Shown here piece by piece: positions 17,166-25,771 of a stretch of DNA of 64,000 bases (position 1 is the stretch's first letter; every line of letters starts with the position of its first letter). This DNA comes from Nocardia anocheti (lineage in GTDB: Bacteria > Actinomycetota > Actinomycetes > Mycobacteriales > Mycobacteriaceae). The position numbers and the translations under genes are program-made. The stretch lies in the NCBI RefSeq assembly GCF_029675105.1, contig NZ_JAQQFV010000004.1:554757-618756 (forward strand), in the 5' to 3' direction. A model generated the notes under the pieces. It did no database searches and was not told the DNA's origin. It saw only the letters and a list, made by a program, of their open reading frames with translations.

Positions 17166-18208
17166 CAGCGTCCACCCGCCTCGAGCAACGCGCCCAGCGG
17201 CCCCGACAGCGCGGGCACACCGTCGAGCGACACACCCGCGCGCAGAACCGGGCCTTGCGGCGTGTCGACGAAGGCGGCGTCGAGCCGGGTGAGCAGTTCG
17301 GTCAGCTCCCCCGCCGAACGCTGCGGGTCACGCACCGAACCCGCGACCCGGTCGAGCACCAGCCCGATCATGGGCAGGATGCCGCCGAAGTACAGGCGGG
17401 AAGTATTGAACAGGCGGGTCACGGTGGGTAGCAGCTGGTATTGGATGCCATTGAACATCGCGCCGAAGCGGGTGAGCTGGTCGGGAACGCTCAGATACGC
17501 GTTGGTGTACTCGGCGTTGAGCAGGGTGAGGCTGCCGGTGAGCATCGGCGGGAGGCCGCTCAGTGCGGAACCGACCTGCGCGAACAGGAACGAGGGCGCC
17601 AGCTCTCGCGTCTCGGTGTAGGAGCGGGTGGTCGCGCCGATCGCCTCGAACACCGGGGTGAAGGCGGGGAGGTCGCGGGCGAGGGTGCTCAGCAGGGCGG
17701 CGAGCTTCGGTGTCAGCACCTCCTCGGTGAGCGCGCCGGTAGCGGTGAGCAGCGCCGAGAGGGTGGCGTCGTGGACCCGCTCGGCGGCACCGGTCAGGTC
17801 CACGACCGCGCCGTCGGTGAGCACCGTGCCGCCCGCGCGCGAGTGCAGTTCCACGGCACTGATACCGAAGAGATTGCCGGGCGCGTAGTCCAGGGTCACG
17901 GCATCCGACAGGCCGAACAGTTGGGAACCGTTCAGCGCCACCGTGATCCGCTGTCGTCCGACACCGGCGATCTCGATGGTGTCGACCGTGCCGACGCGCA
18001 CGCCGTCCAGGCGCACCTCGGTTCCCGGCTCGACCCCGGTCCCGACCTGGCCGACGAGCAGCGCGATCCGGATCTCGTCGGCGGGACCGCCCTCGGGCAG
18101 CACCCGCCACACGAGCGCGCCGAGCAGCGCGAGCACCACGGTGAGCACGCCGAGCAGGCGGGCACGCGCGGGACCGACCTCGGTTCCCGACAGGGCATAG
18201 GCAGGCAT
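17165..18208 (-). CDS. MCE-family protein, MceA position
   Basis: A 347-residue MCE protein. The hydrophobic segment is at about residues 15-35; the MCE domain contains VEPGTEVRLDGVRVGTVDTI and LFGLSDAVTLDYAPGNLFGI. The helical domain carries YTNAYLSVPDQLTRFG. First MCE subunit, 4 bases after the yrbEB stop. No mceG/mkl-type ATPase is present in the operon, which is usual because that gene is generally unlinked. Confidence 0.93.
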   Translation of the reverse strand: MPAYALSGTEVGPARARLLGVLTVVLALLGALVWRVLPEGGPADEIRIALLVGQVGTGVEPGTEVRLDGVRVGTVDTIEIAGVGRQRITVALNGSQLFGLSDAVTLDYAPGNLFGISAVELHSRAGGTVLTDGAVVDLTGAAERVHDATLSALLTATGALTEEVLTPKLAALLSTLARDLPAFTPVFEAIGATTRSYTETRELAPSFLFAQVGSALSGLPPMLTGSLTLLNAEYTNAYLSVPDQLTRFGAMFNGIQYQLLPTVTRLFNTSRLYFGGILPMIGLVLDRVAGSVRDPQRSAGELTELLTRLDAAFVDTPQGPVLRAGVSLDGVPALSGPLGALLEAGGR

Positions 18209-18212
18209 GGCA

Positions 18213-19040
18213 TCACCCGGTGAACGAGACGGGAGACCGGAATCCCCACAGTGCGATGGTGGCGAGCATGTCCAGGGCGATGATCGCGACCAGGCTGGCG
18301 CGGATCGCCCGCCCCGACCCGATGCCGACCCCTTCCGGCCCGCCGGTGGCGAAATAGCCCTGGTAGCAATGGATCAGCACGACCGCGATCGCGAACACCG
18401 TCACCTTGACCACGGCGGCGAACACGTCCCAGCCGACCACGAACTGGTCGAAGTAGTGGTTGTAGGTGCCGGTCGGGGTGCCGTGCACGGTGGTCACCAC
18501 GAACGCGCACGAGAGATAGCTCAGGATCAACGCGACGACGAAAGCCGGTGCCACCGCGACGATTCCGGCGATCACCCGCGTGGTCACCACGAACGGCACC
18601 GACCGGATGCCCAGCGATTCGATGGCGTCGATCTCCTCGGAGATGCGCATGGAGCCGATCTCGGCGGTCATCCGGCACCCCGCCTGCGCGGCGAAACCGA
18701 TCCCGGCCGCGATCGGCGCCAGCTCCCTGGTGACCCCGAAGGCGGAGATGAGGCCGCTGAGCTGGCCGAGCGAGAGCAGGTTCAGCGCGCTGAACGCCTC
18801 GATCCCGATCGAGGCGCCCATGGCCGCACCGAGCAGCAGCATCAGCGGCACCACCCCGCCGCCGATGATCACCGACCCGCGACCCCAGGTCATGTCGGTG
18901 ATCGTGGTGACTGTCTGCTTCCGGTAGTGCCCCAGCGTGTACGGCACCGAGGACAGCACCTGCCAGCCGAAGCCGACCACGAACCCGATCGACTCCACCG
19001 GCCCCAGCCCGCGCCGCCACACCCCGCCCTCGGCCGTCAT
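18213..19040 (-). CDS. YrbE/MlaE-family ABC permease, YrbEB position
   Basis: A 275-residue integral membrane protein with five to six hydrophobic segments. Family motifs seen: GVTRELAPIAAGIGFAAQAG, MTAEIGSMRISEEIDAIE and GIRSVPFVVTTRVIAG. MlaE-type permeases pair with MCE proteins to move lipids. ATG 19040 overlaps the yrbEA stop as ATGA. Confidence 0.95.
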   Translation of the reverse strand: MTAEGGVWRRGLGPVESIGFVVGFGWQVLSSVPYTLGHYRKQTVTTITDMTWGRGSVIIGGGVVPLMLLLGAAMGASIGIEAFSALNLLSLGQLSGLISAFGVTRELAPIAAGIGFAAQAGCRMTAEIGSMRISEEIDAIESLGIRSVPFVVTTRVIAGIVAVAPAFVVALILSYLSCAFVVTTVHGTPTGTYNHYFDQFVVGWDVFAAVVKVTVFAIAVVLIHCYQGYFATGGPEGVGIGSGRAIRASLVAIIALDMLATIALWGFRSPVSFTG

Positions 19041-19933
19041 CAGGCCATCCGAACCGGGAAGAACATCGTGACCACCTGGGTGATCACGGTATTGAGTACC
19101 ACCGCCGCGGCGATCGACATCACCACCGCGGCATTGACCCCGTCGGCGACCCCGCGCGGACCACCGCTGGCCTCGAGCCCGCGCTGACAGGCGATGACCA
19201 CCACCAGGAACCCGAAGATCACCGCCTTCACCAGCGACACCCACACATCGAGCGGCGTGGTGAAGGCACCGAAGGACTGCCAGTAACTGCCCGGCGTGAC
19301 GTCCAGGGCCGAGACCGCCACCGCGAAACCGGAGCCGATCCCGACCACGATGATCACCACATTGAGCACCGGCGCCACCAGCATCATCGCCGCGACGCGC
19401 GGGACCACCAGTCGCCGCACGGGGTCGACACCCATCACGCGCAGCGCGTCGACCTCCTCGCGAATGGTCCGCGCGCCCAGATCGGCGGCGATCGCGGCGG
19501 CCCCCGCCCCGCCCAGCAGCATGGCGGTCGCCATCGGCGCGCCCTGCTTGATCACCCCGAGCCCGCCCGCCGCGCCGATCATCGAGTCGGCGCCGAGCTC
19601 GGAGACGATATTGCCGACCTGCGCGGACACGATGACCCCGAACGGCACCGCCATCAGCACGCTCGGCACCGCGGTGACGCGCAGCAAGAACCACGCCTGG
19701 GCCACCGTCTCGCCGAGCGGGAATCGCAGCCGCAGCGCGTCACCGGTGCCGAAACGCACCGCCGCCGCGCCCATCCGCAGAGCGCGCCCCAGCGTCGCGA
19801 GGCTCGCCAGCACGGTCTCGGCGAAATTCCGGCGGAGCAGCTGTCCCGCCCGCGCCGGTTCGGCCGCGACCTCGCCGTCTACCCCTGCCATGCGAGGGAC
19901 CGTACCATATGATTTAGACCACATTCCAGACAC
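19040..19933 (-). CDS. YrbE/MlaE-family ABC permease, YrbEA position (first gene of the mce operon)
   Basis: A 297-residue permease from GTG 19933, or 283 residues from ATG 19891. Motifs: ADLGARTIREEVDALRVMG, DPVRRLVVPRVAAMM, and several membrane segments. I prefer GTG 19933 because it occupies exactly the position that ATG occupies in the operator copies over both tetR genes, in frame with the permease, and no clear ribosome site precedes ATG 19891. Leaderless initiation would explain this. Both starts give an N-terminal extension compared with YrbE1A proteins I know (about 265 residues). It heads yrbEA-yrbEB-mceABCDEF-mam. Confidence 0.9.
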   Translation of the reverse strand: MSGMWSKSYGTVPRMAGVDGEVAAEPARAGQLLRRNFAETVLASLATLGRALRMGAAAVRFGTGDALRLRFPLGETVAQAWFLLRVTAVPSVLMAVPFGVIVSAQVGNIVSELGADSMIGAAGGLGVIKQGAPMATAMLLGGAGAAAIAADLGARTIREEVDALRVMGVDPVRRLVVPRVAAMMLVAPVLNVVIIVVGIGSGFAVAVSALDVTPGSYWQSFGAFTTPLDVWVSLVKAVIFGFLVVVIACQRGLEASGGPRGVADGVNAAVVMSIAAAVVLNTVITQVVTMFFPVRMA

Positions 19934-19947
19934 TGGTCCAGATTCTT
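19925..19947 (-). promoter_or_regulatory. Operator/promoter copy F, mce operon promoter
   Basis: On the minus strand AAGAAT (19947-19942) runs into TCTGGACCAGTGTCTGGA (19942-19925), half-sites TCTGGAC and GTCTGGA with a four-base spacer. GTG (19933-19931), in frame with yrbEA, takes the place of the embedded ATG. The hexamer is a weaker -10 (AA instead of TA). It shares 14 of 16 bases with the plus-strand CYP123 operator (TCCAGACAC-N2-GTCCA type). Confidence 0.65.
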
Positions 19948-20006
19948 GACCAGCCTTCGTCGACCAGCTCAGGCGCCGGTCGAGCCCCCTTTCCGGAGCG
20001 AAAGCG

Positions 20007-20050
20007 TTGTCCCGAACCGGTGTCGGTGGTACCGTCCAGACACATGTCCA
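20007..20050 (+). promoter_or_regulatory. Promoter and operator copy G, CYP123 gene promoter
   Basis: TTGTCC (20007-20012), a 17-base spacer and TACCGT (20030-20035) form the promoter. The operator TCCAGACACATGTCCA (20035-20050) is identical over 16 bases to the cyp51 copy. Its ATG (20044-20046) is 8 bases after the -10 hexamer and opens a short leader ORF. Confidence 0.75.
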
Positions 20051-20127
20051 GCTATGTGTCTCCCTTACGGTCGAACACCCCGGCCGACGGCGGGGACGAC
20101 CTTCCGGAACCGGGGTATTCGCGATGA
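20044..20127 (+). CDS. Putative 27-residue leader ORF coupled to the CYP123 gene
   Basis: The operator-embedded ATG opens a frame starting MSSYVSPLRSNTP and ending EPGYSR, with TGA at 20125-20127 overlapping the P450 ATG (20124-20126) as ATGA. The cyp51 leader has the same construction but no sequence similarity beyond Met-Ser, which the operator itself encodes. The P450 gene has only a weak ribosome site, so coupling from this leader would matter more here. Unproven; it could be non-functional read-through of the leaderless start. Confidence 0.45.
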   Translation: MSSYVSPLRSNTPADGGDDLPEPGYSR

Positions 20128-21329
20128 CGAGCGCCGCTGTGGAACCCGTGACCTTCGACCCGTACGACTACCGATTCCACGAGGATCCGTACCCGACCTA
20201 TCACCGCCTGCGCACCGAGGCGCCGCTGTATCACAATCCGGAGCTCGACTTCTGGGCGCTGTCGCGGCACGCCGATGTGCTCGCGGCCTTCCGCGACAGC
20301 GAGCGGCTCTCCAGCGCCAACGGGGTGTCGCTGGATCCGGCGGCGTGGGGGCCGCACGCGCACCGGGTGATGTCGTTCCTGGCCATGGACGACCCGCGAC
20401 ACATGCGCATGCGCAAGCTGGTGTTCAAGGGGTTCACTCCCAAGCGCGTGGCCGAGATGACCGACCGGATCCGCGAGATCACCCTGGAGCATCTCGAACC
20501 CGCCGTGGCGCGCGGGGATTTCGACTGGATCGACGAGGTGGCGGGCAAGCTGCCGATGGATGTGATCTCCGAGCTGATGGGGGTGCCCGAGCCCGATCGC
20601 GCCGAGATCCGGCGGCTGGCCGATCTGGTGGTGCACCGCGCGGAGGGCGTGCTCGATGTGCCGGTGGCGGCCATCGACGCCTCCATCCGGCTGTTCGGCT
20701 ACTACACCGACATGGTCGCCCAGCGCCGCGTCACCCCGGCCGACGACCTCACCTCGGCCCTGCTCGACGCCGAGATCGACGGCGACACCCTCACCGACGA
20801 GGAGGTCATCGGATTCCTGTTCCTGATGGTCGTGGCGGGCAACGAGACCACCACCAAACTGCTGGGCAACGCCCTGTACTGGGCGGCGGCCAATCCCGAC
20901 GAGTACGCCAAGGTCGTCGCCGAGCCGGACCTGGTGGCCGACTGGGTCGAGGAGACCCTGCGCTACGACACCTCCAGTCAGATCGTCGCGCGCACCGCCG
21001 CCGTCGACCTCGACTACCACGGCGCGACCATCCCCGCCGGTGCCAAGGTGCTGCTGCTGATCGGCTCGGCCAACCGCGATCCGGCGGCCTTCACCGACGG
21101 CGACAGCTATGTGATCGACCGGCAGGACGGCGGGACGCTCGCGAGTTTCGGTGCGGGCGTGCACTTCTGCCTCGGCGCGCATCTGGCCCGGCTGGAGGCC
21201 CGGATCGTGCTCGGTGAATTCGTCGCGCGGGTCGCGGCCTTCCGGGTGGACCACGCCGGGATCGTCCGCGTGCATTCGACGAATGTCCGTGGCTTCGCCC
21301 ATCTTCCGATCACCGTGGAGGTCCGCTGA
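20124..21329 (+). CDS. CYP123-like cytochrome P450
   Basis: A 401-residue P450. Seen: FDPYDYRFHEDPYPTYHRLR near the N-terminus, SFLAMDDPRHMRMRKLV, I-helix MVVAGNETTTKLLGNA, ETLRYDTSSQIVART, and haem loop FGAGVHFCLGAHLARLEAR with Cys349. The pattern, including VHSTNVRGF near the C-terminus, fits CYP123 as I remember it. Start ATG 20124 gives normal length. The downstream SDR and ferredoxin overlap each other and the P450 by 1-4 bases, the same partners that accompany cyp123/cyp51 in M. tuberculosis. The substrate of CYP123 is not firmly known; sterol or fatty-acid oxidation is likely. Confidence 0.88.
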   Translation: MTSAAVEPVTFDPYDYRFHEDPYPTYHRLRTEAPLYHNPELDFWALSRHADVLAAFRDSERLSSANGVSLDPAAWGPHAHRVMSFLAMDDPRHMRMRKLVFKGFTPKRVAEMTDRIREITLEHLEPAVARGDFDWIDEVAGKLPMDVISELMGVPEPDRAEIRRLADLVVHRAEGVLDVPVAAIDASIRLFGYYTDMVAQRRVTPADDLTSALLDAEIDGDTLTDEEVIGFLFLMVVAGNETTTKLLGNALYWAAANPDEYAKVVAEPDLVADWVEETLRYDTSSQIVARTAAVDLDYHGATIPAGAKVLLLIGSANRDPAAFTDGDSYVIDRQDGGTLASFGAGVHFCLGAHLARLEARIVLGEFVARVAAFRVDHAGIVRVHSTNVRGFAHLPITVEVR

Positions 21330-22120
21330 TGCCCCGCTTCACTCCCCATCCCGACCGCCGACCCGCGCTGGTGGCGGGCGCGTCCTCCGGCATCGGCGCG
21401 GCGAGCGCGGTGGCGCTGGCCGAACGGGGTCATCCGGTGGCGCTGGGCGCACGCCGGGTCGACCGGTGCGAGGAGCTGGCCGCCAAGATCCGCGCGGGCG
21501 GCGGCGAGGCGGTCGCGTACCGGCTCGATGTCACCGACGCGGCCTCGGTGGACGAGTTCGTGCGCGCCGCCGAGCAGGCCGTCGGCCCGGCCGAGATCCT
21601 GGTCTCCGGTGCGGGGGATATCGAATTCGCGCTGGTCGGGGAGATGGACCCGGAGCGGTTCCTGCTCCAGGTGCAGGTGCATCTGGTCGGCGCGCAACGC
21701 CTGATCCACCGGGTGCTGCCCGGGATGCGGGCCCGACAGCGCGGCGATCTGGTGGTGATCAGTTCCGACTGCGCCGACGAACCACGTCCGCGTACGGGCG
21801 CCTACAGCGCGGCCAAGACCGGCCTCGAGGCCATGGTCACGCAACTGCGAATGGAACTGGAGGGAACCGGAATCCGCGCGTCGCTGGTGCGTCCCGGTCC
21901 CACGCTGACCGGCATGGGCATGGACGCCACGCCCGAGGTGGTCGGTCCGCTGCTCCAGGACTGGAAGGACTGGGGTTTCGCCCGTCATCCGTACATGCTC
22001 AAGCCCGAGCATCTCGCCGACGCCGTCACCACGGTGGTCTCGCTGCCGCGCGGCGTGCACATGGTGCTCGTCGAGGTGCAGCCGGAGGCGCCGCTGTTCT
22101 CCGACGGGGGTGCGGCATGA
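21329..22120 (+). CDS. Short-chain dehydrogenase/reductase next to CYP123
   Basis: A 263-residue SDR with cofactor motif GASSGIG (residues 17-23), Ser at 145/146 and the Tyr159-x3-Lys163 pair (YSAAK). The usual NNAG is replaced by SGAGD, a conservative change seen in some subfamilies. It starts by a one-base overlap with the P450 (TGATG) and ends overlapping the ferredoxin start. By context it resembles Rv0765c. It may oxidise the P450 product; substrate unknown. Confidence 0.9.
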   Translation: MPRFTPHPDRRPALVAGASSGIGAASAVALAERGHPVALGARRVDRCEELAAKIRAGGGEAVAYRLDVTDAASVDEFVRAAEQAVGPAEILVSGAGDIEFALVGEMDPERFLLQVQVHLVGAQRLIHRVLPGMRARQRGDLVVISSDCADEPRPRTGAYSAAKTGLEAMVTQLRMELEGTGIRASLVRPGPTLTGMGMDATPEVVGPLLQDWKDWGFARHPYMLKPEHLADAVTTVVSLPRGVHMVLVEVQPEAPLFSDGGAA

Positions 22121-22338
22121 GGATCGAGGTCGACGCGGATCTGTGCCAGGGGCACGGGGTCTGCCAGGACGAGGCGCCCTCGGTGTTCACCGTGCCCAAG
22201 CGCGGCACGGTCGAGATCGTCGACCCCACCCCCGACGCCGACGAGCACGCGGCCGTCCGGGCCGCCGTCCGCTACTGCCCCACCCGGGCCCTGTCGATCG
22301 CCGACGAGCCCGATTCCGCGAAAGGGACCCACCCATGA
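22117..22338 (+). CDS. [3Fe-4S] ferredoxin, P450 redox partner
   Basis: A 73-residue ferredoxin. Cys10 and Cys16 in CQGHGVC and Cys54 in YCPTRALS are the three cluster ligands; the second position of the 4Fe motif is replaced, giving the [3Fe-4S] type used by actinobacterial P450s. It resembles Rv0763c, the CYP51 partner in M. tuberculosis (from memory). ATG overlaps the SDR stop as ATGA. It probably supplies electrons to the CYP123-like enzyme and, given the shared operator, to CYP51. No ferredoxin reductase gene is in the window. Confidence 0.93.
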   Translation: MRIEVDADLCQGHGVCQDEAPSVFTVPKRGTVEIVDPTPDADEHAAVRAAVRYCPTRALSIADEPDSAKGTHP

Positions 22339-22886
22339 CGACTTTCGATCGCGCCGAACTCGACGAGATGGTCCGGCGCTGGGTGGTGGCCAACCAGGAC
22401 TGTGAGCGCGCCGGGGACTGGCGTCCGCTGGCGCAGATGTACACCGCCGAGGCCACCTACGGCTGGAACTACGGGCCCCAGCAGGAGTTCATGGCGGTGG
22501 GCCGCGAGGAGATCCGCGAACTGGCCCTCGGCCAGGAGATGCTGGGGTTGGAGGGCTGGACGTATCCGTATCAGGAATTCGTCGTCGACGAGCGCAGCGG
22601 CACGGTGATCGGTTTCTGGAAGCAGGTCAACGAGCACACCCGCGCCGACGGGCGGCCGTATTCGCCCGAGGGCATCGGCGGCAGCTGGTTCCGCTACGGC
22701 GGCGACTTCCAGTGGTCCTGGCAGCGCGACTTCTTCGACTTCGGCAATGTCTCGGCGCTGTTCCTGGACATGATCCGCGACGACGCGCTCTCCCCCGGCA
22801 TGCACAAGCGCATCGAACGCTCGGTGTCGGCCGAGCCGCTGCCGGGCTGGTACCGCGTCGGCGAGTCACCGGCCTCGCTCTGGTGA
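22335..22886 (+). CDS. SnoaL/NTF2-like protein
   Basis: A 183-residue protein with the cone-shaped alpha+beta fold pattern of SnoaL or ketosteroid-isomerase-like proteins: an N-terminal helix with WVVANQDCERAGDWRPLAQMYTA, then EATYGWNYGP, and later strands with FVVDERSGTVIGFWKQ. The family includes small isomerases and hydrolases of polycyclic substrates, but no catalytic residues can be assigned with confidence. ATGA overlap with the ferredoxin places it firmly in this operon. A role on a steroid-like intermediate is inferred. Confidence 0.8.
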   Translation: MTTFDRAELDEMVRRWVVANQDCERAGDWRPLAQMYTAEATYGWNYGPQQEFMAVGREEIRELALGQEMLGLEGWTYPYQEFVVDERSGTVIGFWKQVNEHTRADGRPYSPEGIGGSWFRYGGDFQWSWQRDFFDFGNVSALFLDMIRDDALSPGMHKRIERSVSAEPLPGWYRVGESPASLW

Positions 22887-24130
22887 CGCCGATGCCAGGA
22901 TTCGCCGCGCTCTCGCGCGCCCAGCTCGCGGCGCTGGTCCCGGAGCTGCTGCTGTGCGGTCATCTCATCGACCGGTCGGGCATGGCGCACACCATCGCCG
23001 CGTTCGGCCGGGAGGGGATGACCGCGGTCGCCATCGAGGAATGGCAGCTGGCCAGCCCGGTCTACACCCGCCGCATGCAGCGCGCGCTGCGCTTCACCGG
23101 CGACAGCGTGGAGACCATCTTCAAGGGCCTGCAACTCGACATCGGCGCCCCACCGCAGTTCATGGACTTCCGTTTCCGGGTGGACGACCACGATCACGGC
23201 GAGTTCTGGCTCGACCACTGCGGCGCGCTCGCCGATGTGGAGCCGATGGGCGAGCCGTTCGTGGTGGCCATGTGCCACGACATCGAGGACCCCACCTTCG
23301 ACGCCACCGCCCTGGCCACCAACGCGCACGCCCAGGTGCGGCCGGTACACCGGCCGCCCCGGGTGCCCGCCGACCGCACGCCGGTGTGCGCGTGGACCGT
23401 CGTCATCGATCCCGCGCACGTCCCGCCGCCGATTCCCCGACACGCGGCGCTGGTCGCCGATTCCCGCGCGGCACAGCAGGAATCGGTCGCGATCGATCCG
23501 AGCGAGGAAGGCTCGGCCGACTACTCCGGCCCGCTGCTGAGCGACCTGCGCTTCGCCGATTTCTCGCACAGCGCCCTGCGGCGACTGGCCGAGGAGATCT
23601 GCCTGCAACAGCACCTGCTCACCCTCGGTTTCCTGATCGCCCTGCGCGACCGATCCGACGCCGCGACCGCCCGCGAGATCGGTCGCAAGCAGCTCACCGG
23701 TATCGCGGGCCTGACCTCCGAACGCCTGCGCCGCTGCCTCGACCTCGGCGACGACGCGCACGCCCTGGCCACCGTCCTGCGCGTACACCCGGCCCTGAAC
23801 CCGCTGGGCTACACCGGAATCGACGTCGAAGTGGTGAACAGCCGTGTGCGCGTGCGTTTTCCGGCCACCAGTGACGCGCTGACCGACGGCACCTGGCCCG
23901 CCCTGCTGACCCCCGAGGACCCCCGCCCGCTCGACGCGCTGGTGCGCGGCGTGAATCCCCGCTTCACCACCACCGTCACCGACACCGGCCCCGACGGCTG
24001 GACCGTCACCGTCGACCAGGCCGGACAGCCCTTCCGCGAGGCGTCCGAGGTGGCGATCACCCGCTTCAGTACCGGTGCCGCCTTCGCCTTCACCGATCGC
24101 GGAAAACCCCTCCCGCTCACCGTCGTGTGA
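22883..24130 (+). CDS. Conserved protein of unknown function in the P450 operon
   Basis: A 415-residue protein from GTG 22883 (GTGA overlap with the previous stop); ATG 22892 is an alternative. I do not recognise the family. It is soluble, without signal peptide or membrane segment. Notable parts are RRMQRALRFTGDSVETIFKG, a His/Asp-rich stretch FRVDDHDHGEFWLDHCGAL, VVAMCHDIEDPTFDATA, and a helical part with LAEEICLQQHLLTLGFLIAL. The clustered His, Asp and Cys residues could bind a metal. It is flanked by the SnoaL-like gene and a steroid-type CoA ligase, so a part in sterol breakdown is likely but undefined. Confidence 0.75.
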   Translation: MTPMPGFAALSRAQLAALVPELLLCGHLIDRSGMAHTIAAFGREGMTAVAIEEWQLASPVYTRRMQRALRFTGDSVETIFKGLQLDIGAPPQFMDFRFRVDDHDHGEFWLDHCGALADVEPMGEPFVVAMCHDIEDPTFDATALATNAHAQVRPVHRPPRVPADRTPVCAWTVVIDPAHVPPPIPRHAALVADSRAAQQESVAIDPSEEGSADYSGPLLSDLRFADFSHSALRRLAEEICLQQHLLTLGFLIALRDRSDAATAREIGRKQLTGIAGLTSERLRRCLDLGDDAHALATVLRVHPALNPLGYTGIDVEVVNSRVRVRFPATSDALTDGTWPALLTPEDPRPLDALVRGVNPRFTTTVTDTGPDGWTVTVDQAGQPFREASEVAITRFSTGAAFAFTDRGKPLPLTVV

Positions 24131-24154
24131 GCGGTCGCGCAGAGATGGATCGCC

Positions 24155-25765
24155 ATGGCCAACAACTTCGCCGACCTGTTCGAACACGCCGTCGACGCCG
24201 TGCCCGACCGGGTGGCGCTGCTCGAGCGGGAGCGGCGGCTGAGCTTCCGTGACCTCGACATCCGGGCCAACCGGCTCGCCGACCAGCTGGCCGCGCTCGG
24301 CGTCGGGCACGGCACCCACGTGGGTTTCCAGCTGCACAACAGCATCGAGACCGTGGAGACGCTGATCGCCTGCTTCAAGCTGGCCGCGGTCCCGATCAAC
24401 ATCAACTACCGCTACGGGCCGACCGAACTGGCCTACGTCTACGGCAATGCCGACCTCGAAGTTCTGCTCTACCACGCGTGTTACGGCGCGGCGGTACACG
24501 AGGCCCTGGCGCACACCCCCGCGCTACGCACGGTGATCCGCGTCGAGGACGACCGCGCCGCCAGCGAACCCGGCGCGGACGACCTGCGTTACGACGCCCT
24601 GATCGCACGGGGAAAACCCTTCCGCCCCACCGTGACCCGTACCGCCGACGACCTGTTCATGATGTACACCGGCGGCACCACCGGCCTGCCCAAGGGCGTG
24701 ATGTGGCGTCAGGAGGACATGTGGCGCGTGCTCGGCGGCGGCATCGACTTCTACAGCGGCGAGCCGGTACGCGACGAGTATCAGCAGTCGGCCACCGGCG
24801 CGCAAGCCGTGCCGAGCACCTGGTTCGTGCTGCCGCCGTTGATCCACGCCGCGGCGATGATGCCCACCTTCACCGCGCTGTGGTCGGGCAACGCGGTGCT
24901 GTTCGAGCCCCGGTTCGATCCGGCGCGGATCTGGGAATCCGTCGCCACGCACCGACCGCACGTCATGGTGATCACCGGCGACGCCATGGCCCGCCCGCTG
25001 CTCGACGAGTTCGCGGCCCGGCCGGTGGACGCGTCGTCGCTGCTGGTGATCGCCTCCGGGGCGGCATTGCTGTCGCAGCCGGTGAAGAACGCGCTGCTGG
25101 AACAGTTCCCGACCTCGATGGTCTCGGATTCGATCGGGTCGTCCGAAACCGGTTTCGGCGGTATCGGATTCGCGCAGAAGGACGATGATCCCGGGCGCGG
25201 GCCCCGGGTGCAGACCGGGCGCGGCGCGGTGGTGGTCGACGCGGACGGGCGGCTCGTGGCGCCCGGTGAAGAGGGCTGGCTGGCCAAGACCGGCGCGGTG
25301 CCGCTGGGTTACTACAAGGACCCCAAGCGCACCGAACGGCTGTTCAAGACTGTGAACGGTGCTCGCATCGTCGTCACCGACGACCGCGCCAGGGCCGAGA
25401 CCGATGGGTCGATCACGCTGATCGGACGCGGCAACATGGTGATCAACACCGGCGGCGAGAAGGTGTTCCCGGAGGAGGTCGAGGCGGTGGTGAAATCCCA
25501 CGACGCCGTCTACGACGCGGTGGTCATCGGGGTGCCACACGAACGCTGGGGTCACCAGGTGGCCGCGATCGTCTCGCTCACCGACGGCCACGTCTTCGAC
25601 CCCGCCGCCCTGCGCGCCCACCTGCGCCCGCACCTGGCCGGATACAAGATCCCGCACCGGATCTGGCTGGCCGACACCATCTCCCGCTCCCCCAGCGGCA
25701 AACCCGACTACCGCTGGGCGCGCGACTACGTCACCGGCCGCGCCCCGGATCACGCGGCCGACTGA
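24155..25765 (+). CDS. FadD19-like acyl-CoA synthetase (steroid side-chain CoA ligase type)
   Basis: A 536-residue ANL-superfamily ligase. The AMP-binding motif is MYTGGTTGLPKGVMW, followed by DSIGSSETGFGG, then GRGNMVINTGGEKVFPEEVE, and the C-terminal catalytic lysine in SPSGKPDYRWA. The segments VMWRQEDMWRVLGGG and DSIGSSETGFGG match FadD19 as I recall it, an enzyme that activates C26 acids of sterol side chains. It follows the unknown gene by 24 bases and ends the operon. With a CYP125-like P450 in the same regulon, it would activate the acid made by C26 oxidation. FadD17-type substrates are an alternative. Confidence 0.88.
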   Translation: MANNFADLFEHAVDAVPDRVALLERERRLSFRDLDIRANRLADQLAALGVGHGTHVGFQLHNSIETVETLIACFKLAAVPININYRYGPTELAYVYGNADLEVLLYHACYGAAVHEALAHTPALRTVIRVEDDRAASEPGADDLRYDALIARGKPFRPTVTRTADDLFMMYTGGTTGLPKGVMWRQEDMWRVLGGGIDFYSGEPVRDEYQQSATGAQAVPSTWFVLPPLIHAAAMMPTFTALWSGNAVLFEPRFDPARIWESVATHRPHVMVITGDAMARPLLDEFAARPVDASSLLVIASGAALLSQPVKNALLEQFPTSMVSDSIGSSETGFGGIGFAQKDDDPGRGPRVQTGRGAVVVDADGRLVAPGEEGWLAKTGAVPLGYYKDPKRTERLFKTVNGARIVVTDDRARAETDGSITLIGRGNMVINTGGEKVFPEEVEAVVKSHDAVYDAVVIGVPHERWGHQVAAIVSLTDGHVFDPAALRAHLRPHLAGYKIPHRIWLADTISRSPSGKPDYRWARDYVTGRAPDHAAD

Positions 25766-25771
25766 GCCGAT

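Noticed and set aside
12118..19694. Long N-terminal extensions possible for mceF, mceE, mceD and yrbEB
   Set aside because: Each extension is Arg/Pro-rich sequence in the shadow of the upstream gene. The shorter starts form ATGA overlaps and place the transmembrane or lipoprotein signal at the N-terminus.
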